Shown piece after piece: positions 34,744 to 43,666 of a stretch of 64,000 nt of DNA. A program made the translations under genes and the position numbers. Under the pieces are notes generated by a model, which ran no database searches, was not told the origin of the DNA, and saw nothing but the letters and a program-made list of their open reading frames with translations. The DNA is from Niallia sp. Man26 (GTDB taxonomy: Bacteria > Bacillota > Bacilli > Bacillales > Cytobacillaceae). The number at the start of each line of letters is the position of its first letter. The first letter of the stretch is position 1. The stretch is from assembly GCF_022049065.2 (NCBI RefSeq), contig NZ_CP095743.1, positions 1,751,001-1,815,000 of the forward strand, read 5' to 3'.

Positions 34744-34831
34744 TGTTGAAGGTGGCACTTTCCTTGATTAGTTGCTGAATTAACCATAATATTAATAAGG
34801 AAGAAATAATACAAAGGAAGTGCAAGCAGAT

Positions 34832-35254
34832 TTGGAATACGTACATAAACTAGATTTAAAGATCGATTATGCAGATACCGACATGATGGGTGTCGTGTAT
34901 CATGCGAATTACTTAAAGTTTTTTGAGCGCGGCAGAACAGCGCTGATAGAAGATATTGGCTATAGCTATGTAGCGATGGAGGATGCTGGGTACTTCGCTC
35001 CTGTCTATGATGTACAGGCTACGTATAAGAAGCCGTTAAGATACGGAGAAAAAGCGTATGTGAAAACATGGATAGACTTAAATGATGGCATTAAAACGGT
35101 TTATGGATATCAGATTGTAAATGAGCAAGGAGATCTTTGTGTAGAGGGTACGACTACCCATATCATTGTCAGTAAAGATAGCTTCCGCCCTAAATCATTT
35201 AAAAAGACCTTTCCGGAATGGTTCCAAAAGTATGAGGAGCTAAAAAAGAAATAA
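34832..35254 (+). CDS. yneP: Acyl-CoA thioesterase YneP
   Basis: This hot-dog-fold thioesterase of the YbgC/4HBT type (140 residues) carries the catalytic Asp in YADTDMMGVVYHANYLKFFE and the helix FFERGRTAL. It hydrolyses acyl-CoA; the chain preference is unknown. The TTG at 34832 lies about nine bases after GGAAGTG and gives the usual N-terminus; a GTG at 34820 abuts the site. It is followed closely by yneQ, as in B. subtilis. Confidence 0.9.
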   Translation: MEYVHKLDLKIDYADTDMMGVVYHANYLKFFERGRTALIEDIGYSYVAMEDAGYFAPVYDVQATYKKPLRYGEKAYVKTWIDLNDGIKTVYGYQIVNEQGDLCVEGTTTHIIVSKDSFRPKSFKKTFPEWFQKYEELKKK

Positions 35255-35278
35255 CCGTTTTTTAAGGAGACTAATACT

Positions 35279-35569
35279 ATGGCGTTTGGCATCAACCGAA
35301 AGGAATTGGCAGACTGGAAAAGAAAAATAGATGAAGGCCAGATTGCTTTTTTGACTCATTATTGGCTTGATGACCGCTTTCCAGGCTGCAAGACAGTCAC
35401 GAAGGTTGGCTGTTCGGATTTGAAAAGGCTCGAGCAATGGGGAGCGAAGTATGGATTAAAAAAAGAGTGGATACATAAAAGGAAAGATGGCTACTCTCAT
35501 TTTGATCTTCTTGGCGATACCCAAAAAAATATTTTGGAGAAGGAAGGAATCGATATTCTTCTCAAGTAA
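35279..35569 (+). CDS. yneQ: Conserved hypothetical protein YneQ
   Basis: The 96-residue product closely matches remembered B. subtilis YneQ (AFGINRKEL, FLTHYWLDDRFP, HFDLLGDTQKNILE). The function is unknown. It contains two Cys (37, 45) and many aromatic residues. AAGGAG precedes the ATG, 25 bases after yneP, so the two are probably one operon. Confidence 0.9.
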   Translation: MAFGINRKELADWKRKIDEGQIAFLTHYWLDDRFPGCKTVTKVGCSDLKRLEQWGAKYGLKKEWIHKRKDGYSHFDLLGDTQKNILEKEGIDILLK

Positions 35570-35595
35570 AAAGCAGGCTAATTAAGCCTGCTTTT
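35569..35595. terminator. Bidirectional terminator between yneQ and yneR
   Basis: A perfect 11-bp stem (35569-35579 with 35585-35595) overlaps both gene ends. Confidence 0.88.
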
Positions 35596-35881
35596 CTGTG
35601 TAATGATATTCCGGTTCCTGTGCAGCTTCATTGAAGTTTGCGTATAAATCATTGTTATCAAAATACCAAAGATCTTTTTCTTCAATATAATAACGGATGC
35701 CGTCTTTTTCTGTGCTAACTGCTGAGTTCACAGGCTTTTCGTTAGAAATTCCTAGTGAAAATCCCTGTTGGACAGTGCTGCATCCTCCGTATCGGGCGAA
35801 AAATCGTACATAATCTCCTTCGTTTAGAAGCATTTCATCTTTATACCATTCTGCTGCTTTATCGCTAACTACTATTTTCAT
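35582..35881 (-). CDS. yneR: HesB/IscA-like fold protein YneR
   Basis: This 99-residue HesB-like domain protein keeps only one of the three Cys used by iron-sulfur carriers (GGCSTVQQGFS), so a carrier role is doubtful. The acidic C-terminus ends in EPEYHY. The order yneQ/yneR matches B. subtilis, although here the genes converge. The ATG at 35881 follows AAGAGGTG. Confidence 0.85.
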   Translation of the reverse strand: MKIVVSDKAAEWYKDEMLLNEGDYVRFFARYGGCSTVQQGFSLGISNEKPVNSAVSTEKDGIRYYIEEKDLWYFDNNDLYANFNEAAQEPEYHYTEKQA

Positions 35882-35973
35882 TTCAAGCACCTCTTTTTTG
35901 AGATTAGATTAACCCTCACTTTTATTATAAAGGATAAACATATACTATGCACATAATTAAACTGTCTGTAAGT

Positions 35974-37125
35974 TTATTTAGGCTGCACATTTTTCAGCAT
36001 ATGTGTCATGATCTCCTTATAGCTTTCCTCACTGTCAGGCATTCCAAGACTACCAGCTTCTTCTAGAGGAACCATTTTATAGTCTTTATCATTTTTACTG
36101 TAGACATATGTTGGGTAAAAGGATGGAACCTCTATTTTTTTCGTCACTTTACCGCCCAGTTCAGTTTTTGTCACTTTGACAGTGGCCATTCCACCAATAT
36201 CTCGATAATCATCTGCTTGTCCTGACAGGAAATTGCCGAGAGAATAGACGACTAAGGACTTTTCTCCGTTTTTGTCATACATCCATTCCATTGGCTGCAG
36301 AACATGTGGATGTCCTCCGAAAATAATGTCGACACCTTCATTAACGAGATATTGGGCGAGAGTTTTTTGTTCCACATTTGGCTTCCGTTCATATTCTGTG
36401 CCCCAATGTATGCCCATTACCACAAAGTCAGCTTGTTTTTTTGTCTGCGCTATCTCTTTTTGCATTTTTTCCTTATCAATAAGATTGACGATATAGTCGT
36501 CCTTTTTGGGAACAGTAATACCATTCAAACCATATGTGTAAGAAAGATAAGCAATTTTTATGCCGTCATGCTCCATTATGCGGAGCTTTTGTTGGTCTTC
36601 TTTATTTTCAAATGTACCAACATAAGGAAGCTTGATTTTTTTTAAGTACGCAAGAGACTGCTTTTGGGCATCAACACCTCTGTCTAAAGAATGATTATTA
36701 GCAGTTGTCACAATGTCGACACCTGCATCAATTAGCGCATCTGCGACTTCATGTGGACTATTGAAAGCAGGATAGCTGGATAAACCAATTTTCTCGCCTG
36801 CCACAATGGTTTCCTGATTAGCCAGAAGGATGTCCGGCTTTTGTAAGATTGGCTTCACTTCTTCAAGCATAGGCCTAAAGTCAAAACCGTCTTTTACTTT
36901 TGCTTCATTATATACCCTATCGTGAATTAGAATATCCCCGACAGCACCTAAAGTGACTTCTTTGCCAATGCTTTTTGTGCTGAGTTGTGTTTTTTTTGAG
37001 GGCTGATTGCTGCTTGTATTGCTGTTTTGCTTGATTAATGTTGCTTCATCAAGCTTAAAAATAAAAAAGGCTGTGATCGAAATACCGATAAAAGCAAGCA
37101 ATAGATAGAGCTGGATTTTTTTCAT
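35974..37125 (-). CDS. CapA-family (PGA_cap) metallophosphatase-like membrane protein
   Basis: A 383-residue protein with one N-terminal membrane helix (7-24), then a Ser/Thr/Lys-rich linker and an extracellular CapA domain. Conserved metal-site residues are GAVGDILIHD, LLANQET, TTANNHSLDRG, MGIHWGTEY and FGGHPHVLQP. CapA proteins serve poly-gamma-glutamate capsule export or related hydrolysis; no capB/capC genes are adjacent, so a capsule role is not shown. It is a single gene. Confidence 0.9.
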   Translation of the reverse strand: MKKIQLYLLLAFIGISITAFFIFKLDEATLIKQNSNTSSNQPSKKTQLSTKSIGKEVTLGAVGDILIHDRVYNEAKVKDGFDFRPMLEEVKPILQKPDILLANQETIVAGEKIGLSSYPAFNSPHEVADALIDAGVDIVTTANNHSLDRGVDAQKQSLAYLKKIKLPYVGTFENKEDQQKLRIMEHDGIKIAYLSYTYGLNGITVPKKDDYIVNLIDKEKMQKEIAQTKKQADFVVMGIHWGTEYERKPNVEQKTLAQYLVNEGVDIIFGGHPHVLQPMEWMYDKNGEKSLVVYSLGNFLSGQADDYRDIGGMATVKVTKTELGGKVTKKIEVPSFYPTYVYSKNDKDYKMVPLEEAGSLGMPDSEESYKEIMTHMLKNVQPK

Positions 37126-37262
37126 TATTCATTCCTGCCTTTAATTGCGTTTTCCTAAAAAAGATAAGTTCCTTTATAGGATAACAAAAAAGCACGGTCG
37201 ATTCGACTAATTTCGCAAAATGGAAAAATAATGAAATTTCTGATAAAGGATGACAGAATTGC

Positions 37263-37928
37263 TTAACAGATAGGCAGTTTTACAATAAATTCTGTTCCTG
37301 CGTCAAATTCGGAGTGAACAGTGATTTGACCGTTAGCTTCATGAATAATTGATTGACATATGCTCAAACCTAGTCCTGTTCCAGTCCGTTTTGTTGTGAA
37401 ATAAGGTGTAAATAGCATGTCTAAAGCTTCTGGCGGAATACCAGGTCCATTATCCTTAATGGAAATAATGCCAAATTGTCTTTCTGTGTAGGCACTAATA
37501 GTAATCCTGCCTTTTGCTCTGCTTGCTTCAATGGCATTTTTTAAAATGTTTGCAAGCACCTGTGCCAGCTGCTGTTTTGGTATTTGTACATTAAAGTTGC
37601 CCGCAAAAAATGTTTCAAGCTGAAGGTTTTTAGATTGAATGGCTTGCTCAAAAAGAAGGGTAGTTTTCGTAATCGCTTCCTTCATATTAGTTGTTTCCTG
37701 CCTGTTAGCTGGTGGATTGTTGTGCACCATTTCATAGAGCAGACCATTTGCTCTGTCGAGTTCTTCTATGGCGATTTCTGTATATAGAGATCTTTTTAAT
37801 GCAGGTAAATCTGGATTGGCAAGAAGCTGAAGAAGGCCGCGGACTGCGGTTATTGGATTTTTGATTTCATGAGCATAGCCAGCCGCTGTTTTGTGAGGAT
37901 TGTTTAGAAGTTTGTGGTTATCTGACAT
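37263..37928 (-). CDS. Orphan soluble histidine kinase without sensor domain
   Basis: This protein of 221 residues consists only of a HisKA dimerisation domain, with His20 in GYAHEIKNPITAVRG, and a HATPase_c domain (LKNAIEAS, DNGPGIP, FTPYFTTK, GTGLGLSIC). There is no membrane helix, PAS or GAF domain. The kinase core resembles the sporulation kinases KinB-KinE. The ATG at 37928 follows AAGGACGG; an ATG at 37952 lacks a site. No regulator gene is adjacent. It may phosphorylate Spo0F, but this is inference. Confidence 0.82.
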   Translation of the reverse strand: MSDNHKLLNNPHKTAAGYAHEIKNPITAVRGLLQLLANPDLPALKRSLYTEIAIEELDRANGLLYEMVHNNPPANRQETTNMKEAITKTTLLFEQAIQSKNLQLETFFAGNFNVQIPKQQLAQVLANILKNAIEASRAKGRITISAYTERQFGIISIKDNGPGIPPEALDMLFTPYFTTKRTGTGLGLSICQSIIHEANGQITVHSEFDAGTEFIVKLPIC

Positions 37929-38004
37929 AAAGTTCAACCGTCCTTTTCGCATTAGTTAGTAAACTTTATGACGAAATTAAGCTATATATGTCAAAAAAAC
38001 AAAA

Positions 38005-38025
38005 AAACCATCGCAAGGATGGTTT
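38005..38025 (-). terminator. Terminator of plsY
   Basis: An 8-bp stem (38005-38012 with 38018-38025) is followed on the minus strand by a long T-rich run. Confidence 0.85.
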
Positions 38026-38032
38026 TAATTAT

Positions 38033-38635
38033 TTACAGCCAAGTAATTTTCGGCTCTGTCTTATTTATGATTCGTTTAATATTTGCCCGATGTCTATATA
38101 CAACAAATATAGTTAGAATAGCAAGGATGGCAATCAGAAGCTTGTCATCCCAAAGGATAATTGAATAAACCAACCCGGCAGCTCCTGCAATCATGGATGA
38201 CAGAGAAACATACTTTGATAAGTATAGTGCCAGGAAAAAGACAGCAATAATTATAATAAATAACAGCGGTTCATGCCCTAGCAGAATACCGGCAGATGTT
38301 GCGACTGCTTTACCGCCTTTAAAGCCTGCAAATATTGGATACATATGGCCGATTACCGCAACTACTCCGAAAATTAAGGGACTTACACTGACATCTATAT
38401 CTGTGAACAGACCAAGCAAAACAGGCAGGCATGTTGCCAGCGTTCCTTTTAAAATATCAGAAAATGTCACGACAAAGCCCGCTTTTTTGCCAAGCACCCG
38501 AAACGAATTCGTTCCGCCTAAGTTTCCGCTTCCGTGTTCTCTTATATCTATTTTATAAAAAGCCTTACCAATAATTAACCCGGAAGGAATGGATCCTATC
38601 AGGTAGGCTAAAATAATTAAAATGGCAATGATCAA
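38033..38635 (-). CDS. plsY: Glycerol-3-phosphate acyltransferase PlsY
   Basis: This integral membrane enzyme transfers acyl groups from acyl-phosphate to glycerol-3-phosphate, the first step of phospholipid synthesis. Signature motifs are [28 protein letters not shown] (motif 1) and [13 protein letters not shown] (motif 2), with H at GHMYP. About five membrane helices cover its 200 residues. The start is a TTG, eight bases from AAGGAG. In B. subtilis it is yneS, next to yneR, as here apart from two inserted genes. Confidence 0.96.
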   Translation of the reverse strand: MIIAILIILAYLIGSIPSGLIIGKAFYKIDIREHGSGNLGGTNSFRVLGKKAGFVVTFSDILKGTLATCLPVLLGLFTDIDVSVSPLIFGVVAVIGHMYPIFAGFKGGKAVATSAGILLGHEPLLFIIIIAVFFLALYLSKYVSLSSMIAGAAGLVYSIILWDDKLLIAILAILTIFVVYRHRANIKRIINKTEPKITWL

Positions 38636-38793
38636 TGCTAACTCTCCTTCGTTCTATGTATATGGATATTGTACCACGTATTTATAAATTCTCACTCTTT
38701 TTTCGAAAAAATCTTCTAGTCATTAAGTTTATCGCTTCCTGCATAAAGGGAAAAAGATTATTATTATTTTTTTGTAAACTTGGGGGAAATGAA

Positions 38794-40221
38794 ATGAGAA
38801 TAACAAAAAAGTTAGCAGCAAATATACTTGTCGTATATTTCGCCGTCTACATAAGCGTAATAGTATATCATACACTTAAACCATTGCCTCAAGGGCTGTC
38901 ATATGAAGGTGAGATACATTTAGTAGAGGATAAAGATATTGAGTTTGTGGAGGATACAACCTATAAGGATAAGAAGGGCAACCAACATTTGAATCAGGAA
39001 ATAATTGCCCGAATGCTTGATGAGGTAGACAAAGCAGAGCAATTTATTGTGATAGACATGTTTTTATTTAACAGCGATACGAACGATGATCAAACATATC
39101 CAAAAATTACAGAAAAGTTCTTGGACAAGCTTGTGAAGAAGAAACAAAAGAATCCTGATTTAAAGCTTATCTTTATAACAGATCCTGTAAATACCACGTA
39201 TCATTCCTACCCGTCTCCTGAGCTCGAAAAACTTAAATCTATCGGCGCGCAAGTGGTGGAAACGAATATGGAAAGCCTGCGTGATTCGAACCCACTGTAT
39301 TCTGCTTTCTGGAGGATGTCGATGAAATGGTTCGGACACGGTAAGGATGGTCATCTTCCTAATCTTTTAGCTGATAGCGGACCAGATGTGACATTGAGGT
39401 CTTATTTAGATTTGCTGAATGTTAAGGCAAATCATCGCAAGGTGTTAATTACGGAAAAATCAGCCATCGTTTCATCAGGTAATATTCATGATGCGAGCGG
39501 ATATCATTCTAATATTGCCTATACAGTTAAAGGAAATATTATTAACGATTTGTTAGAAACGGAGGAGAGTGTTTATCAATTAATGGATAAGACTACTTTT
39601 CCTGTCGCCAAAAAAACAGAGGAAAAAGGCGATATTAAACTACAGCTTTTGACAGAAGGAAAAATAGCCAAACATGTTATACAAGAGATTCACAATACAG
39701 CTGCCGGTGATACTATTTGGATTGGTATGCTTTATCTTGCCGACAGACCAGTAATGGAAGAGCTGATAGCTGCATCAGCAAGGGATGTTAATATCCGGCT
39801 GATTCTTGACCCTAATCAAAACTCCTTCGGAAATAAGAAGGCAGGCCTTCCCAATGTTCCAACTTCTGCTGAGTTGATGAAAAAAGGCAATGGTCATATT
39901 GCGATAAGATGGTATAACACTGGGATGGAGCAGTACCATTCTAAGCTGATGCTTATAGAAAGAGATAAGGAAAATGTCATAATAGCAGGATCTGCCAACT
40001 ATACGAGAAGAAATCTTCATGATTTAAATTTAGAAACAAATATAAAAATAGCAGCTGCTCCAGACAAAGATATAATGAAAGAAACAAAAAGTTATTTTGA
40101 TAAACTTTGGTCTAATAAAGACGGAGAATATACAAAAAATTACAGCACAGAAGCGGAACTTCCTGCATTTCGTTATTTGCTGTACCGCCTGCAGCGCCTG
40201 CTTTGGTTTACAACTTATTGA
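38794..40221 (+). CDS. Phospholipase D-family protein (cardiolipin synthase-like)
   Basis: The protein has one N-terminal helix (about 8-26) and a two-repeat PLD domain. The HKD-type motifs are HRKVLITEKS with His214 and HSKLMLIE with His382, the second followed by GSANYTRRNL. The first repeat departs from the usual HxKxxxxD spacing, having Glu/Ser. Cardiolipin synthases have two N-terminal helices, so the activity is open: phosphatidyltransferase, phospholipase or nuclease. The ATG at 38794 has GGGGGAA upstream; a frame extension to 38635 overlaps the plsY start and is rejected. Confidence 0.85.
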   Translation: MRITKKLAANILVVYFAVYISVIVYHTLKPLPQGLSYEGEIHLVEDKDIEFVEDTTYKDKKGNQHLNQEIIARMLDEVDKAEQFIVIDMFLFNSDTNDDQTYPKITEKFLDKLVKKKQKNPDLKLIFITDPVNTTYHSYPSPELEKLKSIGAQVVETNMESLRDSNPLYSAFWRMSMKWFGHGKDGHLPNLLADSGPDVTLRSYLDLLNVKANHRKVLITEKSAIVSSGNIHDASGYHSNIAYTVKGNIINDLLETEESVYQLMDKTTFPVAKKTEEKGDIKLQLLTEGKIAKHVIQEIHNTAAGDTIWIGMLYLADRPVMEELIAASARDVNIRLILDPNQNSFGNKKAGLPNVPTSAELMKKGNGHIAIRWYNTGMEQYHSKLMLIERDKENVIIAGSANYTRRNLHDLNLETNIKIAAAPDKDIMKETKSYFDKLWSNKDGEYTKNYSTEAELPAFRYLLYRLQRLLWFTTY

Positions 40222-40334
40222 AAGGTTCTTCGGTCGGGCAGTTTCATATACAAGTAACAAAGAGTCCTTTATAATAAAAAGGAGAGAGTCAGACAGTATA
40301 TAACAAGAACTTTTAGTGCGGGAGATGAAAAAAG

Positions 40335-41483
40335 GTGACTGCGAATTTTTCACAGATGAAGGAACTTGGCGAAAGACTGGTAGCAATGGAAAGGTTGGCA
40401 GTTAAGTTTTCAGAAAGAGCAAGGGAAGTGGATGAAAATGGAACTTTCCCATATGAAAATATTAGCGAACTTCAAAAGAGCGGTTATACATATTTAACAG
40501 TGCCAAGTGAATATGGCGGCAAGGAGATATCTGTTTATGAAATGGTACGGCTGCAGGAGGCAATTGCCATCGGTGATGGCTCAACAGCCTTATCCATTGG
40601 CTGGCATATGGGCGTTATCCGCAATATGTACGAAAATAACTGGGAGCCGTCGCTTCTTGAAGAAATGTATACAGCAATTAAGGGTGGAGCACTTATTAAT
40701 AGTGCTGCTACCGAGCCTCAGACTGGGAGTCCAACTAGGGGAGGGAAACCTCAAACGACAGCAGAGCAAAACGGAGATACTTGGGTAATTAATGGACGCA
40801 AATCCTTTACATCCATGTCACCGATGCTTGATTACTTCATTGTCAGTGCATCTATTAAGGATTCAGACGAGGTAGCCAACTTTTTAATTGCAAAGGATAA
40901 CCCAGGCTTAAAAATTGAAGAAACTTGGGACAGCATCGCTTTAAGAGGAACAGGCAGTCATGATGTGTACTTCGAAAATGCAATCATAGAGAAGCGTTTT
41001 TTAGTGGAGAAACTAGGGGGAGCAAGAAAGATTAATCCATGGCTGCTTCATATCCCTGCTTGTTATTTAGGGATTGCTGGGGCAGCTCAAAAAGAAGCGG
41101 TCAGATTTGCAAAAAGCCACTCGCCCAACAGCATAACAGGAACAATCAGCGACCTTCCGAATGTGCGCACGAAAATCGGCGAAATGGAGTTGAAAATGCA
41201 GACTGCCAAGCATTTCCTTTATTCCGTCAGCAAAAAATGGGATGCTGCACCAAAGGAGGAGCAACAAGCTTTAGTTCCTGAAATGAGCGCTGCCAAGCAT
41301 TTTGTAACAAACACAGCGATTGAAGTAGTCGACTTGGCTATGCGTATTGCAGGAGCACGAAGTCTGTCAGCAAGCAGCTCGCTGCAACGATATTACCGCG
41401 ATGTGCGGGCAGGACTTCATAATCCTCCGATGGATGATATGACAATTTCTCAGCTAGCAGAGAAATCATTAAGAGAGATTTAA
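40335..41483 (+). CDS. Acyl-CoA dehydrogenase-family protein, YdbM-like
   Basis: This 382-residue flavoprotein has the three-domain acyl-CoA dehydrogenase fold. Visible are the N-terminal helices, the FAD-binding NSAATEPQTGS and SFTSMSPMLDYFIVSA segments, and the C-terminal helical domain ending RDVRAGLHNPPMDD. The usual catalytic Glu in the C-terminal domain is not obvious, which recalls DszC/flavin monooxygenase-like members and B. subtilis YdbM. The GTG start has a GGAGATG site. The gene stands alone. Confidence 0.85.
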   Translation: MTANFSQMKELGERLVAMERLAVKFSERAREVDENGTFPYENISELQKSGYTYLTVPSEYGGKEISVYEMVRLQEAIAIGDGSTALSIGWHMGVIRNMYENNWEPSLLEEMYTAIKGGALINSAATEPQTGSPTRGGKPQTTAEQNGDTWVINGRKSFTSMSPMLDYFIVSASIKDSDEVANFLIAKDNPGLKIEETWDSIALRGTGSHDVYFENAIIEKRFLVEKLGGARKINPWLLHIPACYLGIAGAAQKEAVRFAKSHSPNSITGTISDLPNVRTKIGEMELKMQTAKHFLYSVSKKWDAAPKEEQQALVPEMSAAKHFVTNTAIEVVDLAMRIAGARSLSASSSLQRYYRDVRAGLHNPPMDDMTISQLAEKSLREI

Positions 41484-41494
41484 CATAAAAAAAG

Positions 41495-41513
41495 ACCCAA
41501 GATTTTCTTGGGT
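41495..41513. terminator. Bidirectional terminator
   Basis: A 7-bp stem (41495-41501 with 41507-41513) has an A-run before it and a T-rich stretch after, between convergent genes. Confidence 0.75.
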
Positions 41514-41528
41514 TTATTTGTATTAGAC

Positions 41529-41726
41529 TTAGGCTGCATGGTTCTCTGGCCGTTTTTTTCTGCGTAGAAGAGACATTCTCTGTTTCAGAAACAACTCCCA
41601 TCTTGCTGGTCCATGTAAATAGCGCTTTACACTAAAAATAATGGTTTCCTCCAATAAAAAGAAAAAAAGCAATCCCCAAAGCAAATATTTAATGATAAGC
41701 CCTCCCTTGTTGGCTACATAAATCAC
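41529..41726 (-). CDS. Small membrane protein, start uncertain
   Basis: The frame gives one strong hydrophobic helix (KYLLWGLLFFFLLEETIIF) and a basic tail (RRKKRPE). A good site, AAGGGAGGG, lies inside the frame. It points to initiation near an ATC/ATT pair about six bases further on, or a TTG 15 bases on, not at the GTG at 41726, which has no site. Function unknown. Confidence 0.5.
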   Translation of the reverse strand: MIYVANKGGLIIKYLLWGLLFFFLLEETIIFSVKRYLHGPARWELFLKQRMSLLRRKKRPENHAA

Positions 41727-41785
41727 CTAAGCTTAGTAAATATGTTATTTATTTAATTATCTGTAATATATATCCATTGTATCAT

Positions 41786-41835
41786 GAAATGGTAAATTTA
41801 TGTTTAAAAGAACCTAAACCTAAATTTACCATTTC
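41786..41835. repeat. Long inverted repeat upstream of the nitrilase-like gene
   Basis: Perfect 15-base arms (41786-41800 and 41821-41835) enclose an inner 5-bp stem (41802-41806 with 41815-41819), a 50-base hairpin without a T-run on either strand. Confidence 0.7.
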
Positions 41836-41896
41836 AATTATTTTAGGAACGATTTATGCTAAATTAGATAAAATATAAAAAACTGATGCAAAACTA

Positions 41897-41925
41897 TTGA
41901 AAACAGACAAAAAATGACGCATAAT
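41897..41925 (+). promoter_or_regulatory. Predicted promoter of the nitrilase-GNAT operon
   Basis: TTGAAA (41897-41902), a 17-base spacer and CATAAT (41920-41925) lie 60 bases before the ATG. Confidence 0.65.
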
Positions 41926-41984
41926 CTATTCTTGTAACTTTCAATGAAGTACCAAAAAATTTTTTTGTTAAAGGGAGATGGAAG

Positions 41985-42851
41985 ATGAAAATAAGAGTTT
42001 CTGCCGTGCAGTATATGCTGAAAAACATTAAGTCATTTGAAGATTTTGCAAAGCAATGTGAACACTATGTCCGAACGGCACAAGAATTTGGCGCTGAGTT
42101 TGTTTTGTTTCCTGAATTTTTTACAACACAATTATTGTCAATGGGCGATGGTCAAAATCCGTTAACCATTAATGAGTTGCCTGGGTTTACAGAACAGTAC
42201 CAAAATCTGTTCCGCACATTTGCTGTACAAACTGGCATGCATATTATCGGTGGAACTCATGTTATCCGCAGGGATGACAAATTATTTAACGTCGCCCATT
42301 TATTTTATCCAGATGGAAAAATAGAGGAGCAGGCTAAGCTTCATATTACTCCAACAGAAATTGATGAGTGGAATATGGAAAAAGGCGACAGCTTCCGTAT
42401 TTTTGAAACAGATAAAGGGAAAATTGCAATTTTGACATGCTATGATATAGAATTTCCGGAAATTGTCCGGATGGCAAAAGCAAAAGGTGCTGATGTTATC
42501 TTTTGTCCTTCTTGTACAGATGACCGTCACGGTTTTCATCGTGTTCGTTACACTTGCCATGCAAGAGCAATTGAAAACCAAGTGTATGTAGTCGTAACAG
42601 GAACGGTCGGCTCCTTAACTAATGTTGACTTCATGCGTGCGAATTTTGGCCAGGCGGCTGTCATTACTCCAAATGATATCCCATTTCCTCCAAAAGGGAT
42701 CATGGCAGAAGGCGAGCTTAATGATGATATGATCATCACAGCAGATCTTGATCTATCTCTATTATACGAGGTGCGTGCTAAAGGTTCTGTGACAACTTGG
42801 AGAGACAGACGTACTGATATGTATACAGATTGGGAAACAATAGAGGGCTGA
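41985..42851 (+). CDS. Carbon-nitrogen hydrolase (nitrilase superfamily)
   Basis: This amidase/nitrilase-fold enzyme has the triad Glu44 (LFPEFF), Lys118 (AKLHITPTE) and Cys152 (LTCYDIEFPE). Its 288 residues cover one complete domain. It is most like the hydrolase half of the GNAT/nitrilase fusion proteins (YhcX type). The GNAT half is the next gene, one base downstream, so the two are expected to act together. An AAGGGAG site precedes the ATG. Confidence 0.9.
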   Translation: MKIRVSAVQYMLKNIKSFEDFAKQCEHYVRTAQEFGAEFVLFPEFFTTQLLSMGDGQNPLTINELPGFTEQYQNLFRTFAVQTGMHIIGGTHVIRRDDKLFNVAHLFYPDGKIEEQAKLHITPTEIDEWNMEKGDSFRIFETDKGKIAILTCYDIEFPEIVRMAKAKGADVIFCPSCTDDRHGFHRVRYTCHARAIENQVYVVVTGTVGSLTNVDFMRANFGQAAVITPNDIPFPPKGIMAEGELNDDMIITADLDLSLLYEVRAKGSVTTWRDRRTDMYTDWETIEG

Positions 42852-42852
42852 T

Positions 42853-43524
42853 ATGTATTACAGCAGCAGCTTTTATATATATGAAGGAAATAAATTAAAA
42901 AAATGCAAGGTCCGTAATTATCAGGAAGCAGATTTTGCTGAATTGATCAAAATTCAGGAAGAATGCTTCCCACCTCCGTTTCCGTCAGAGCTTTGGTGGA
43001 CGAAGGAGCAATTGGCGAGTCATATAGCTATTTTTTCTGATGGAGCCATTTGTGTGGAAGTTGACGGAATATTAGCTGGTTCCATTACCTCTTTATGTGT
43101 GGATTATGACGAAAAGCATCCGCATCATACTTGGAGTGAACTGACAGATGACGGAAATATTACTACACATAATCCAAATGGGAATGCTATTTATATTGTG
43201 GATATAAGTATCAGGCCAGCTTTTCGCTCTCTAGGATTAGGGAAAATTATGATGCAAAGCATGTACCAGATAGTTATTGAAAAAAATCTCGATCGACTTC
43301 TTGGCGGCGGCAGAATGCCAGGTTATCGAAAATGGGCAGATCAGCTTACTCCTGAAGCTTATATAAAGGATGTTATTGCAGGTGAAAAGAAGGACCCTGT
43401 CATTTCCTTTTTGCTGAGATGTGAAAGGACTCCTGTAGCTGTATTGCAGGACTATTTGGAAGATGAGGATTCTTTAAACTATGCTTTGCTGATGGAATGG
43501 AGAAATCCGTTTAAACATAATTAG
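42853..43524 (+). CDS. GNAT acetyltransferase paired with the nitrilase
   Basis: This protein of 223 residues has the GNAT core, with the acetyl-CoA loop in RPAFRSLGLGKIMM (motif A) after the strand YIVDISIR. The N-terminal KCKVRNYQEADFAEL is a typical first strand and helix. It begins one base after the hydrolase stop (TGATATG), so translation is coupled. In many bacteria both domains form one protein with GNAT first; here they are separate and in reverse order. Confidence 0.88.
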   Translation: MYYSSSFYIYEGNKLKKCKVRNYQEADFAELIKIQEECFPPPFPSELWWTKEQLASHIAIFSDGAICVEVDGILAGSITSLCVDYDEKHPHHTWSELTDDGNITTHNPNGNAIYIVDISIRPAFRSLGLGKIMMQSMYQIVIEKNLDRLLGGGRMPGYRKWADQLTPEAYIKDVIAGEKKDPVISFLLRCERTPVAVLQDYLEDEDSLNYALLMEWRNPFKHN

Positions 43525-43526
43525 CT

Positions 43527-43560
43527 AAACCTCTGTTAAGTATACAGAGGTTTTTTTTTG
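43527..43560 (+). terminator. Terminator of the nitrilase-GNAT operon
   Basis: A 10-bp stem (43527-43536 with 43544-43553) is followed by T residues. Confidence 0.9.
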
Positions 43561-43666
43561 GCATGATAACAAAGGGAAAATGCACTTGTATTTCGCAAAG
43601 CAAAATACTTTATTCCCAGGACATATTATGAGAAAATAGCAGCGTACATATTAGGAGGGATTAGGG

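Noticed and set aside
38635..38793. Extension of the PLD-family protein by 53 residues
   Set aside because: It would overlap the plsY start; the ATG at 38794 has the ribosome site and a normal membrane-helix N-terminus.
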